From the NCBI GenBank assembly GCA_963838385.1, contig CAWIRE010000003.1, forward strand, positions 692,994-756,993: a stretch of DNA of 64,000 nt. The letters are read 5' to 3'. The notes beneath the pieces are model-generated. The model saw only the letters and a list, made by a program, of their open reading frames with translations, did no database searches and was not told where the DNA came from. Both the position numbers and the translations under genes were made by a program. The DNA is from DAHUYF01 sp963838385 (GTDB taxonomy: Bacteria > Pseudomonadota > Alphaproteobacteria > ATCC43930 > CGMCC-115725). Position 1 is the first letter of the stretch, and every line of letters begins with the position of its first letter. This document shows, piece by piece, positions 35,407-44,124 of this stretch.

Positions 35407-36396
35407 ATGAGCTCGAGCAAGAAGCGCATCCTCATCACCGGCGGTGCCGGTTTCCTCGGCTCGCATCTGAGCGAGCGTCTGCTGGCCGACGGCAACGACG
35501 TGCTCTGCGTCGACAATTACTTCACCGGGCGCAAGGCCAACATCGCCCATCTCCTGCCCAACCCCAATTTCGAGGCGATGCGCCACGACATCTGCTTTCC
35601 GCTCTATGTCGAGGTCGACGAGATCTACAATCTCGCCTGTCCCGCCTCGCCGATCCATTACCAGTTCGACCCGGTGCAGACGACCAAGACCAGCGTCACC
35701 GGCGCCATCAACATGCTGGGCCTCGCCAAGCGCGTGCGCGCCAAGGTGTTCCAGGCCTCGACCTCCGAGGTCTATGGCGACCCGATCGTCCATCCCCAGC
35801 GCGAGGATTACCGCGGCAACGTCAATCCGATCGGCCCGCGCGCCTGCTACGACGAGGGCAAGCGCTGCGCCGAGACGCTGTTCTTCGACTATCACCGCCA
35901 GCACCGGCTGCGCATCCGCGTGGCGCGCATCTTCAACACTTACGGCCCGCGCATGCATCCCAATGACGGCCGCGTGGTGTCGAACTTCATCGTCCAGGCG
36001 CTGAAGGGCGAGCCGATCACGCTCTACGGCGACGGCTCGCAGACCCGCGCCTTCTGCTATGTCGACGACCTCGTCGACGGCTTCGTCCGCCTGATGGCGG
36101 CGCCCGACGACGTCACCGGACCGATCAATCTCGGCAATCCCGTCGAGACCACGGTGGCCGAGCTTGCCGAGAAGATCATCGCGCTCACCGGCTCGCGCTC
36201 CACCATCGTGCGCAAGCCGCTGCCGGTCGACGACCCCGTGCAGCGCTGCCCCGACATCTCCCGGGCGCGCGACATCCTGGGCTGGCAGCCGCGCGTGCCG
36301 CTCGAGCTCGGGCTCGAGCGCACCATCGCCTTCTTCGACCGCCTGCTGGCGGAGGATGGCGAGACCAGGACCGCGGTGCTCCATCTGCGCGCGTAG
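35407..36396 (+). CDS. uxs: UDP-glucuronate decarboxylase (UDP-xylose synthase)
   Basis: 329-residue SDR. TGGAGFLGSHLSERL at the N-terminus, the family-specific LACPASPIHYQFDP near residue 78, STSEVYGDP, catalytic YDEGK near 149, and RIFNTYGPRMHPNDGRVVSNFI. Decarboxylates UDP-glucuronate, the product of the preceding gene, to UDP-xylose. Its stop codon TAG lies inside a perfect 18-bp hairpin (36389-36427), so transcription probably ends there. Confidence 0.95.
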   Translation: MSSSKKRILITGGAGFLGSHLSERLLADGNDVLCVDNYFTGRKANIAHLLPNPNFEAMRHDICFPLYVEVDEIYNLACPASPIHYQFDPVQTTKTSVTGAINMLGLAKRVRAKVFQASTSEVYGDPIVHPQREDYRGNVNPIGPRACYDEGKRCAETLFFDYHRQHRLRIRVARIFNTYGPRMHPNDGRVVSNFIVQALKGEPITLYGDGSQTRAFCYVDDLVDGFVRLMAAPDDVTGPINLGNPVETTVAELAEKIIALTGSRSTIVRKPLPVDDPVQRCPDISRARDILGWQPRVPLELGLERTIAFFDRLLAEDGETRTAVLHLRA

Positions 36397-36478
36397 CCGA
36401 AGGCGCGACGCGCCTTCGGCTACGCGCGGCGGCGACAGCGGTTGCGTGAGCAACCGCGAGAGCCGCACCGTGCGGGCT
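36389..36478. repeat. Stop-codon-linked double-hairpin repeat, copy C
   Basis: Hairpin 1 has perfect 18-bp arms 36389-36406 and 36410-36427 with loop GAC, and contains the uxs stop codon. Hairpin 2 is GCGGTTGC-GTGA-GCAACCGC, followed by GAGAGCCGCACC. Shares hairpin 2 and the tail with copies A, B, D and E, while hairpin 1 is unrelated in sequence, so the arms have been replaced or have co-varied. Confidence 0.75.
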
Positions 36479-36570
36479 AGCCGCCTCGGCGATCAACACG
36501 CCGTGAGGCGCCCGGCCCGACCGCCTCGCCTCGGATGCCGCCGGCGCCGCGACCGGCTATAATCGGCGCC

Positions 36571-37509
36571 ATGGATCGTCCGGTCACGCTGCCGATGGAC
36601 GGGCCGGTGCTGGTCTTCGGCGGGCCCTACAGCAACCTCGAAGCGACCCGCGCGGTGCTCGACGCGGCGGCGCGGCGCGGCATCCCGGGCCGCCGCATCC
36701 TGTGCACCGGCGACGTCGTCGCCTATGCCGCCGATGCCGGCGCCACGCTCGACCTGCTGCGCCGGGCGGGCGTCGCGGTGGTGATGGGGAATTGCGAGGA
36801 GCAGCTCGGCACCGGCGCCGCCGATTGCGGCTGCGGCTATGCCGAGGGCAGCGCGTGCGACCTGCTGGCCAATTCCTGGTACGCCCATGCCCAGCGCGGC
36901 CTCGATGACGAGGCGCGCGCCTGGATGGCGGCGCTGCCGCGCCGGATCGACATCGTGCTCGCCGGCCGGCGGCTGGCGGCGGTGCATGGCAGCGTGCGGC
37001 AGATCAACCGCTTCATCTTCGCCTCGACCCCGGCGGCGGTGAAGCGCGAGGAGCTCGACGCCGCCCAATGCGACGGCGTCATCGCCGGCCATTGCGGCCT
37101 GCCGTTCAGCCAGGTGATCGATGGCCGGCTCTGGCACAATGCCGGCGCCATCGGCATGCCCGCCAATGACGGCACGCCCAGGGTCTGGTATAGCGTCTTG
37201 TCGCCGTCACCCGAAGGCATCGCGGTCGAGCATGTGCCGCTCACCTACGACCACGCCGCCGCCGCCGCCAAGATGCGCGCGGCCGGCCTGCCCGAAGGCT
37301 ATGCCGGGGCGCTCGAGACCGGGCTCTGGCCGAGCCTCGACGTGCTGCCGGCGTCCGAGCGGGCGGCGGGCGGGGCGGCGCTGGCGCCGGGCGGCCTGCT
37401 GTGGCGCGACGACGGCCGTTGCCGCGCGGGACACGGTCTTGGCCGGAGCCGCCGTCCTCGCCGCCGGCGCGGCCGCTCGATCCGGCGAAATTCCGCGATC
37501 CCGCGCTGA
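36571..37509 (+). CDS. Metallophosphoesterase-like protein
   Basis: 312 residues. Calcineurin-like motifs: VFGGPYSNLEATRAVLDAA, CTGDVVAYAADA, VMGNCEEQL (GNxE/H-type), AVHGSVRQINRF and IAGHCGLPFSQVIDG, then NAGAIGMPANDGTPRVWY. Predicted metal-dependent phosphatase. The last 40 residues (after about GGLLWRDDG) turn Arg-rich and overlap the next gene by 109 bp, so the true end may be earlier. The physical link with the radical SAM gene implies a joint pathway; substrate unknown. Confidence 0.83.
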   Translation: MDRPVTLPMDGPVLVFGGPYSNLEATRAVLDAAARRGIPGRRILCTGDVVAYAADAGATLDLLRRAGVAVVMGNCEEQLGTGAADCGCGYAEGSACDLLANSWYAHAQRGLDDEARAWMAALPRRIDIVLAGRRLAAVHGSVRQINRFIFASTPAAVKREELDAAQCDGVIAGHCGLPFSQVIDGRLWHNAGAIGMPANDGTPRVWYSVLSPSPEGIAVEHVPLTYDHAAAAAKMRAAGLPEGYAGALETGLWPSLDVLPASERAAGGAALAPGGLLWRDDGRCRAGHGLGRSRRPRRRRGRSIRRNSAIPR

Positions 37510-38402
37510 CCGCCGCCGGCGAGCGGCGCGCCACGGTGGCGCTCGCCGCGCTCAAGACGCTGTGGTTCAACACCGGCACGCTGTGCAACATCGCCTGCCC
37601 GCATTGCTATATCGAATCCAGTCCGCGCAATGACCGGCTCGCCTATCTCGCCGCGGCCGAGATGCGCCGCTATCTCGACGAGATCGCGCGCGACCGCTGG
37701 CCGACGGAGGAGATCGGCTTCACCGGCGGCGAGCCCTTCATGAACCCCGAGATCATCGAGATGCTGGAGGAATGCCTCGCCGGCGGCTTCCGCGTGCTGG
37801 TGCTGACCAATGCGATGCGGCCGATGCAGCGCCTGCAGCCGCGGCTCACGGACCTCCGGCGCCGGCTCGGGGCGCGCCTCACCATCCGCGTCTCGCTCGA
37901 CCACTACACCCGCGCGCTGCACGAGGAGGAGCGCGGCGCCGATACCTGGCAGCCGACGGTCGACGGGCTGAAATGGCTGGCGGCCAACGGCTTCGCCACC
38001 GCGGTGGCCGGCCGCACCCTCTGGGGCGAGCCCGATTGCGCCATGCGCCAGGGCTTCGCGCGGCTCTTCGCCGAGGAGGGGCTGGCGATCGACGCCGCCG
38101 ACCCGCAGCAGCTGGTGATCTTTCCCGAGATGGACGAGGCCGCCGACGTGCCGGAGATCACCACCGCCTGCTGGGATATTCTCCATGTCGATCCCGGCGC
38201 GGTGATGTGCGCCTCCTCGCGCATGGTGGTGAAGCGCAAGGGCGCCGAGGCGCCGAGCGTGATCGCCTGCACGCTGTTGCCCTACGATCCCCAGTTCGAT
38301 CTCGGCCCGACGCTCGCCGCCGCCGCCGGCGCGGTGAGCCTCAACCACCAGCACTGCGCCAAGTTCTGCGTCCTCGGCGGCGGCGCCTGCAGCCGGGCCT
38401 AG
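37401..38402 (+). CDS. Radical SAM protein
   Basis: 333 residues. CNIACPHC (CxxxCxxC) near residue 61 binds the 4Fe-4S cluster that cleaves S-adenosylmethionine. GFTGGEPFMNPEII follows, with LTNAMRPMQR and SLDHYTRALHEEERG. The C-terminal cysteines (NHQHCAKFCVLGGGACSRA) could bind another cluster or metal. Homology seems to start near PLDPAKFRDPAL, and GTG 37401 is the only start that includes it; it overlaps the phosphoesterase gene. Reaction unknown. Confidence 0.85.
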   Translation: MARRRPLPRGTRSWPEPPSSPPARPLDPAKFRDPALTAAGERRATVALAALKTLWFNTGTLCNIACPHCYIESSPRNDRLAYLAAAEMRRYLDEIARDRWPTEEIGFTGGEPFMNPEIIEMLEECLAGGFRVLVLTNAMRPMQRLQPRLTDLRRRLGARLTIRVSLDHYTRALHEEERGADTWQPTVDGLKWLAANGFATAVAGRTLWGEPDCAMRQGFARLFAEEGLAIDAADPQQLVIFPEMDEAADVPEITTACWDILHVDPGAVMCASSRMVVKRKGAEAPSVIACTLLPYDPQFDLGPTLAAAAGAVSLNHQHCAKFCVLGGGACSRA

Positions 38403-38470
38403 CGCGAGCGCGACCGCGGAGTTACGGTGCGGAGTTACGGTGACAGTAATCTGTCGCCGTAATTCTGAGC

Positions 38471-38631
38471 CCCTCTCCCGCTTGCGGGAGAGGGTGGCGA
38501 GCGCAGCGAGCCGGGTGAGGGTTGCCCGCCGCGAAGTCGGAGCTGAGCAGGGATGCATCATTCTCTGATGGGCGCTCCCTCACCCGACGCGGGCTTCGCC
38601 CGCGTCACCCTCTCCCGCATGCGGGAGAGGG
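38471..38631. repeat. Paired inverted CCCTCTCCCGC palindromes (REP/BIME-like)
   Basis: Two hairpins, 38471-38494 (CCCTCTCCCGC-TT-GCGGGAGAGGG) and 38608-38631 (same arms, AT loop), face each other. Inner arms 38512-38521 and 38577-38586 are complementary (CGGGTGAGGG), and there is a further hairpin at 38587-38605. It fills the gap between the radical SAM gene and the convergent ABC1 gene. This resembles interspersed palindromic repeats common between alphaproteobacterial genes and may end both transcripts. Confidence 0.8.
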
Positions 38632-38632
38632 T

Positions 38633-39991
38633 TCACCGCGCCTTCTTCTTCCGCGGCGTCTCCGTCGGCACTCCGGCCTCGCGGAGCGCGGCCTGCTGGC
38701 GGCGCGCGAGCTCGTCCTTGTCGAAATCGTCGATCAGCTCGTGGAACAGGCGGTGCCAGTTGATCTCCGCCTTCAGATGCATGAAGACCGAACCCAGCCC
38801 GATCGCGGCGCGGTCCATGAAGACGAATTCGCGCGGCGGCGTCACTCCGCCCAGCCGGCGGATCTCGCGATGCACCTCCTCGACGACGTTGCGGCCATAG
38901 ACCCCTTCCTGCTCCTGGATGCGGCGCTTGCGGTCGTCGAGCAGCGGCGCGTAGAGGAAATGCGCCCAGCGGTTCAGCACCGCGATCATCTCGCGCGATA
39001 GGTTGCGGAAGCCCCAGCTCTCATAGGCATGGACGGCGAGCGCCTCGTCGCCGCGGTCGAGCGCGTGATAGAGGTCGATGACGCCGGCGACGAAGAGCGG
39101 CGGGAAGATGCGGATGCAGCCGAAATCGAGCAGGTTGATGCCGGCATCCTCGCGCACGGTGTAGTTGCCGAGATGCGGGTCGCCGTGGATCACGCCGTAG
39201 TAATAGAAGGGCACGTACCAGGCGCGGAACATGTTGCGGGCGATGGCGTTGCGCCGCGCCGCCGGCGCCTTCACCGCGTCGAGGAAGGCGGCGCCGTCGA
39301 GCCAGGTCATGGTCAGCAGTCGCGCCGTCGACAGCTCCGGCAGCGGCTCGGGCACGGCCACCTCCGGCGTCTCGGCGAGGATGCGGCGATAAAGCCGCAT
39401 ATGCGCCGCCTCGCGCCGGTAGTCGAGCTCCTCGCGCAGCCGCTCGGCGATCTCGGTGTGGATCTCGTCGGTGGTGATGGCGCGGTCGTAGCGCTCGTAG
39501 AGCGACATGACCAGCTTCAGCTGCCGGAGATCGGCCTCCACCGCCGAGGCCATGTCGGGATATTGCAGCTTGCAGGCGAGCCGGCGTCCGTCGAGCGCGG
39601 TGGCGCGGTGCACCTGGCCCAGCGAGGCGGCGCGCGCCGCCTCGTGCTCGAAGCTGGCAAAGCGCTTCTGCCAGTCCGGCCCCAGCTCCGCCCGCATGCG
39701 GCGGCGCACGAAGGGCCAGCCCATCGGCGGCGCATTCGCCTGCAGCGCCGCGAGCTCGCTGGCATATTCCTTGGGCAGCGCGTCGGGGATGGTGGCGAGA
39801 AGCTGCGCCACCTTCATCAGCGGCCCCTTGATGCCGCCCAGCGCCGAGGTGAGATCGGCGGCGTGGCGCGCCTTGTCGAGCGGCATGCCGAGATAGCGCG
39901 CGCCGGCCAGCCGCGCCGCGAGGCCGCCCATCGCGGTCGAGACCCGCGCGTAGCGCCGCACGCGCCCGGGGAGATTGTCGCCGTCGGCCAT
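38633..39991 (-). CDS. ABC1/AarF-family atypical kinase
   Basis: 452 residues of the UbiB/ADCK protein-kinase-like family. An N-terminal KVAQLLATIPDALP motif stands in place of the usual KxGQ. The Ala-rich nucleotide loop is EAARAASLGQVHRA, with Lys in LACKLQYPDM, catalytic loop VIHGDPHLGNY and metal-binding LLDFGC. Family members support ubiquinone biosynthesis or lipid metabolism through ATPase activity. ATG at 39989-39991 slightly precedes the end of the pepF-like gene on the same strand, so the two are coupled. Confidence 0.88.
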   Translation of the reverse strand: MADGDNLPGRVRRYARVSTAMGGLAARLAGARYLGMPLDKARHAADLTSALGGIKGPLMKVAQLLATIPDALPKEYASELAALQANAPPMGWPFVRRRMRAELGPDWQKRFASFEHEAARAASLGQVHRATALDGRRLACKLQYPDMASAVEADLRQLKLVMSLYERYDRAITTDEIHTEIAERLREELDYRREAAHMRLYRRILAETPEVAVPEPLPELSTARLLTMTWLDGAAFLDAVKAPAARRNAIARNMFRAWYVPFYYYGVIHGDPHLGNYTVREDAGINLLDFGCIRIFPPLFVAGVIDLYHALDRGDEALAVHAYESWGFRNLSREMIAVLNRWAHFLYAPLLDDRKRRIQEQEGVYGRNVVEEVHREIRRLGGVTPPREFVFMDRAAIGLGSVFMHLKAEINWHRLFHELIDDFDKDELARRQQAALREAGVPTETPRKKKAR

Positions 39992-39996
39992 CCGCG

Positions 39997-41807
39997 TCAG
40001 CCCATCGCCTCGAGCTCGTCGATGAAGCCGGCGATCACCGAGAGGCCCTTCTGCCAGAAGCCGGGATCGCCGGCATCGAGGCCGAAGGGCGCCAGCAGCT
40101 CCTTGTGCCGCTTGCTGCCGCCGGCGCGCAGCATGTCGAGATATTTCTCGGCGAAGCCCGGCGCCGCGCCCTGATAGACCGCATAGAGCGAGTTCACCAG
40201 GCAATCGCCGAAAGCATAGGCATAGACATAGAAGGGCGTATGGATGAAGTGCGGGATATAGGTCCAGTAGTGGCGGTATTCCGGCTCGAAGGTGATGGCC
40301 GGGCCGAGGCTCTCGCCCTGGACGCCCATCCAGATCTCGCCGATGCGCTCGGCGGTGAGCTCGCCCTGCCGGCGCTCGTCATGGACGCGGCGCTCGAACT
40401 CGACGAAGGCGATCTGCCGCACCACGGTGTTGAGCATGTCCTCGACCTTGGAGGCCAGCATGATCTTGCGCCGCTCGGGGTCGGTCTCGGCGCGCAGCAG
40501 GGCCTGGAAGGTCAGCATCTCGCCGAACACCGAGGCGGTCTCGGCCAGCGTCAACGGCGTGTCGGACATGAGCTGGCCCTGCGGGCCGGCCAGCACCTGA
40601 TGCACGCCGTGGCCGAGCTCGTGCGCCAGCGTCATCACGTCGCGGGTGCGGCCCTGGTAGTTCAGCAGCAGATAGGGATGCGCGCTCGGCACCGTCGGAT
40701 GGGCGAAGGCGCCCGGCGCCTTGCCGGGCCGCAGCGGCGCGTCGATCCAGCGGTGGTCGAAGAAGCGCCGGCCGATCTCGGCGAGCTCGGGCGAGAAGGC
40801 GGCATAGGCGCCGAGCACGATGCGCTCGGCCTCGGGCCAGGGCACCAGCGCGTCGTCCTGCTCGGGCAGCGGCGCGTTGCGGTCCCAATAGGGCAGCGCC
40901 GCGACGCCGAACCAGCGCGCCTTCAGCCGGTAGTAGCGGTGCGACAGCGTCGGGAAAGCGCCGCGCACCGCGCGCGATCAGCGCGTCGACCACCTCGTCC
41001 TCGACGAAATTGGCGAGGTTGCGCGAGGAGATCGGCCGCGGAAAGCGCCGCCAGCGATCCTCGATCTCCTTGTCCTTGGCCAGCGTGTTGGTGATGAGGG
41101 CGAAGAGCCGCACGTTCTTGCCGAACACCTCGCCCAGCGCCTTGGCGGCGCGCTGGCGCCGGCCGGGATCGCTCTCGGAGAGCAGGTGCAGCGCTTCGGC
41201 GCTGGTGAGCTCCTGGCCGTCGACGGGAAAGCGCAAGCCTGCCATGGTCTCGTCGAAGAGCCGCGTCCAGGCGGCGCGGCCGGCGACGTATTTCTCGTGC
41301 AGCAGCTTCTCGATCTCGTCGGGGAGCTGGTGCGGGCGGAAGGCGCGGGTGTCGCGCAGCCAGGGCGCGTAGCGCCGCAGCTCCGGGCTTTCGAGCTTGG
41401 CGGCGAGATCGCGGTCGTCGATGCGGTTGAGCTCGAGGGTGAAGAACAGCAGCAGCGTCGAGATGGCGTTGACCTTCTCCTGCATGTTCTGGAAGAAGCG
41501 CCCGATCTCGGCATCGGCCATGTCGCCGGCATAGGCCAGCGAGGCGTAGCTCATGATGCGCCCGAGCGTCTCCTGCAGCCGCTCGTAGTCCGGCGATGGC
41601 CTCGCCCAGCGCCGCGCCCGGCAGCGCCGCGAGCTTGCCCTCATAGCGCTGCCGGAAGGCCGCCGCCGCCGCCTCGCTCGCGTCGAGGTCGCGCTTCAGC
41701 TCGGCGCTGTCGCGGCCGGGATAGAGGTCGCGCAGATCCCATTCCGGCAGGGGGCCGAGCGCGGGCGCCGTCGCTTGGGGGGGCTTTCTGCTGGGCTGCG
41801 AGGCCAT
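39997..41807 (-). pseudogene. M3-family oligoendopeptidase (PepF-like) with two reading-frame breaks
   Basis: Homology is continuous but uses three frames. It starts at ATG 41807 (LPEWDLRDLYPGRDSAELKRDL), shifts near 41595 into the frame with YERLQETLGRIMSYASLAYAGD, and shifts near 40965 into the frame with LSHRYYRLKARWFG. That last frame holds the zinc site TLAHELGHGVHQ and ends at 39997. Both breaks are +1 on the coding strand and lie in or next to CG-rich repeats. The rest is well preserved, with no internal stops, so recent loss or sequence error is more likely than old decay. Intact homologues are about 600-residue cytoplasmic peptidases. Confidence 0.82.
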
Positions 41808-41955
41808 CGCTCACTCCTTGGGGTTGCCGCATCACCATATGGCCCCTGGCGTCGGCGGCGCCAATCTTCCGGCTATTCCGCTGCCGCGGCAAAACCCGTA
41901 CAACACCGGAAAACGGCGCCGCCGGGGCGCGGCGATGCCGGAGCAGGGGGGAGCC

Positions 41956-43746
41956 ATGGATTATCATACCTGCCCCAACCTTGCCGCCATGTTCTTCGAG
42001 TGGGCGGCGCAGAAGGGGGAACGCCCGTTCCTCTGGGTGAAGCGGGACGGCGTCTACCGGCCGATCTCCTGGCGCGAGGCGGCCGGGCAGGTGACGGCGC
42101 TCGCCCGCGGCCTCAGGAGCCTCGGCATCGCGCGCGGCGACCGCGTCGGCGTGGTCTCGGAGAATCGGCCGGAATGGGTGATCGCCGATTTCGCGATCAT
42201 GGCCGCGGGCGCCGTCACCGTGCCCGCCTATACCACGCACGGGGTGGATGAGCACCGCCACGTGCTCTCCAACAGCGGCGCCAAGGCGGTGATCGTCTCG
42301 ACCTCGGCGCTCGCCCATCGCGTCATGCCGGCGGCCGACCAGGTCTCGACCATCTCCGCCATCATCACCATGGAGCCGCTGAAGAGCGGCCAGCTCTCCC
42401 ATGCCGAGGTCCATTCCTGGGACGAGGTGATGGCGCGGGGCGCTGCCGTCGACGAGGACATCCTCGGCTCCGTCGCGGCGATCGGCCGCGACGATATCGC
42501 CTGCCTCATCTACACCTCCGGCACCGGCGGCGTGCCCAAGGGCGTGATGACCACCCACGCCAACATCTTCGCCAACAGCTATGGCGCCTTCCGACTGCTG
42601 CAGACCATCGGGCTCGGCGACGACGTCTTCCTCTGCTTCCTGCCGCTGTCGCATTCTTACGAGCACACCGCCGGGATGATGTTCCCGGTCTCGCTCGGCG
42701 CCGAGATCTATTTCGCCGAAGGTGCCGAGACGCTCGCCGCCAACATGCTCGAGGCGCGGCCCACCATCATGACCGCGGTGCCGCGGCTCTACGAGACCAT
42801 GCATCAGCGCATCCTGCGCGGCATGGAGCGGCAGAGCGGACTGCGCCGCCGCCTCTTCGACCTGGCGTTGCGCCTCGGCCGCAAGCGCTTCGACGATGCC
42901 CGCCTCACGCCGCTCGAGCGGCTGCTCGATCTCGTCGCCGAGGCGCTGGTGCGGCGCAAGGTGCGGCAGCGCTTCGGCGGCCGGCTGAAGGCGATGGTCT
43001 CGGGCGGCGCGCCGCTCAATCCCGAGATCGGCCGCTTCTTTCTGGCCCTCGGCGTGCCGCTGCTGCAGGGCTACGGCCAGACCGAGGCCTCGCCGGTGAT
43101 GAGCGTCAATCCGCCGCGCCGCATCAAGATCGACACGGTGGGGCCGCCGCTGGAGGGCGCCGAGGTGCGGATCGCTGCGGATGGCGAGATCCTGGTGCGC
43201 GGCGCGATGGTGATGAAGGGCTATTGGAACGATCCCGAGGCGACGGCGCGCGCTCTGGCCGAGGGCTGGCTGCACACCGGCGATGTCGGCGAGCTCGATG
43301 CCGAAGGCTATATCCGCATCACCGACCGCAAGCGCGACTTCATCAAGAATTCCGGCGGCGAGATGCTGTCGCCGGCGCGGGTCGAGGGCTATCTCACGCT
43401 GCAGCCCGAGATCGGCCAGGCGATGGTGTTCGGCGATCGCCGCCCCTATCTCGTCGCCGTCATCGTGCCGCATGCCGAGTTCCTCGACGGCTTCGCGCGG
43501 CGTCGCGGGGTCGCGCCCGATCTTGCCGCGCTGGCCGGCGACGGCGAGCTGCGCAAGGTGATCGCCGCCGCCGTCGCGCGGGTCAATGCCGAGCTGTCGC
43601 CGGTGGAGCGCGTGCGCCATTTCATCATCGCGCCGGAGCCCTTCTCCACCGCCAACGGGCAGATGACGCCGACGCTCAAGATCAAGCGCCACGCGATCCG
43701 CCATACCTATGGCGAGGCGCTGCTGGCGCTGTACGAGGGCCGCTGA
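41956..43746 (+). CDS. Long-chain acyl-CoA synthetase (AMP-forming)
   Basis: 596 residues of the ANL superfamily. P-loop LIYTSGTGGVPKGVMTTHAN near residue 184, FLPLSHSYEHTAGMMFP, AMP-binding GYGQTEASPVMS near 372, and the hinge/C-domain GDVGELDAEGYIRITDRKRDFIKNSGGEMLSPARVE near 440. Activates fatty acids to acyl-CoA. Met at 41956 is chosen for GGGGGAG upstream; the frame reaches 41818. Divergent from the pepF-like gene. No acyl-CoA dehydrogenase lies beside it. Confidence 0.93.
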   Translation: MDYHTCPNLAAMFFEWAAQKGERPFLWVKRDGVYRPISWREAAGQVTALARGLRSLGIARGDRVGVVSENRPEWVIADFAIMAAGAVTVPAYTTHGVDEHRHVLSNSGAKAVIVSTSALAHRVMPAADQVSTISAIITMEPLKSGQLSHAEVHSWDEVMARGAAVDEDILGSVAAIGRDDIACLIYTSGTGGVPKGVMTTHANIFANSYGAFRLLQTIGLGDDVFLCFLPLSHSYEHTAGMMFPVSLGAEIYFAEGAETLAANMLEARPTIMTAVPRLYETMHQRILRGMERQSGLRRRLFDLALRLGRKRFDDARLTPLERLLDLVAEALVRRKVRQRFGGRLKAMVSGGAPLNPEIGRFFLALGVPLLQGYGQTEASPVMSVNPPRRIKIDTVGPPLEGAEVRIAADGEILVRGAMVMKGYWNDPEATARALAEGWLHTGDVGELDAEGYIRITDRKRDFIKNSGGEMLSPARVEGYLTLQPEIGQAMVFGDRRPYLVAVIVPHAEFLDGFARRRGVAPDLAALAGDGELRKVIAAAVARVNAELSPVERVRHFIIAPEPFSTANGQMTPTLKIKRHAIRHTYGEALLALYEGR

Positions 43747-44124
43747 CGCTCGTCCGATCATCGCAAATCCCCCCGATCGTCATGCCCGGGCCGGCCGAAG
43801 GCCGAGTCCCGGGCATCCACGTCTTTCGACGGGCATGCGGCAAGACGTGGATGACCGGGACAAGCCCGGCCACGACGACGGAAGGGTGTCGACGATCACC
43901 ACCTCGCAACCGCGTTCGCTCAACCGGACAGCCCCGTCGCAAGGCGCCCCGCTCCTCCGGGTCAGTGCCCCGCGCCGCCCTCGCTCCTAAGGGGCGCGCG
44001 CGGCGAAACCGGCTCGGGCGGTCTCATCATTTGGTGTCCGATCGCTCATTTGAGCGCCATTTTGCCGCCGGCATTTTACATTTCCGCCCTTGGCTAAGGC
44101 ATTGGTACCGATATCTTGCTCGGC
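43747..44124. repeat. Intergenic region with a GCCCGGGC/CATCCACGTCTT palindromic repeat
   Basis: 378 bp without a supported gene. Bases about 43779-43880 carry a nested palindrome: CATCCACGTCTT at 43814-43825 pairs with AAGACGTGGATG at 43842-43853, flanked by CATGCCCGGGCCGG and CCGGGACAAGCCCGGCC. This type of repeat is widespread between alphaproteobacterial genes. The last 90 bp before the Fnr-like gene are more AT-rich and probably hold its promoter. Confidence 0.6.
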
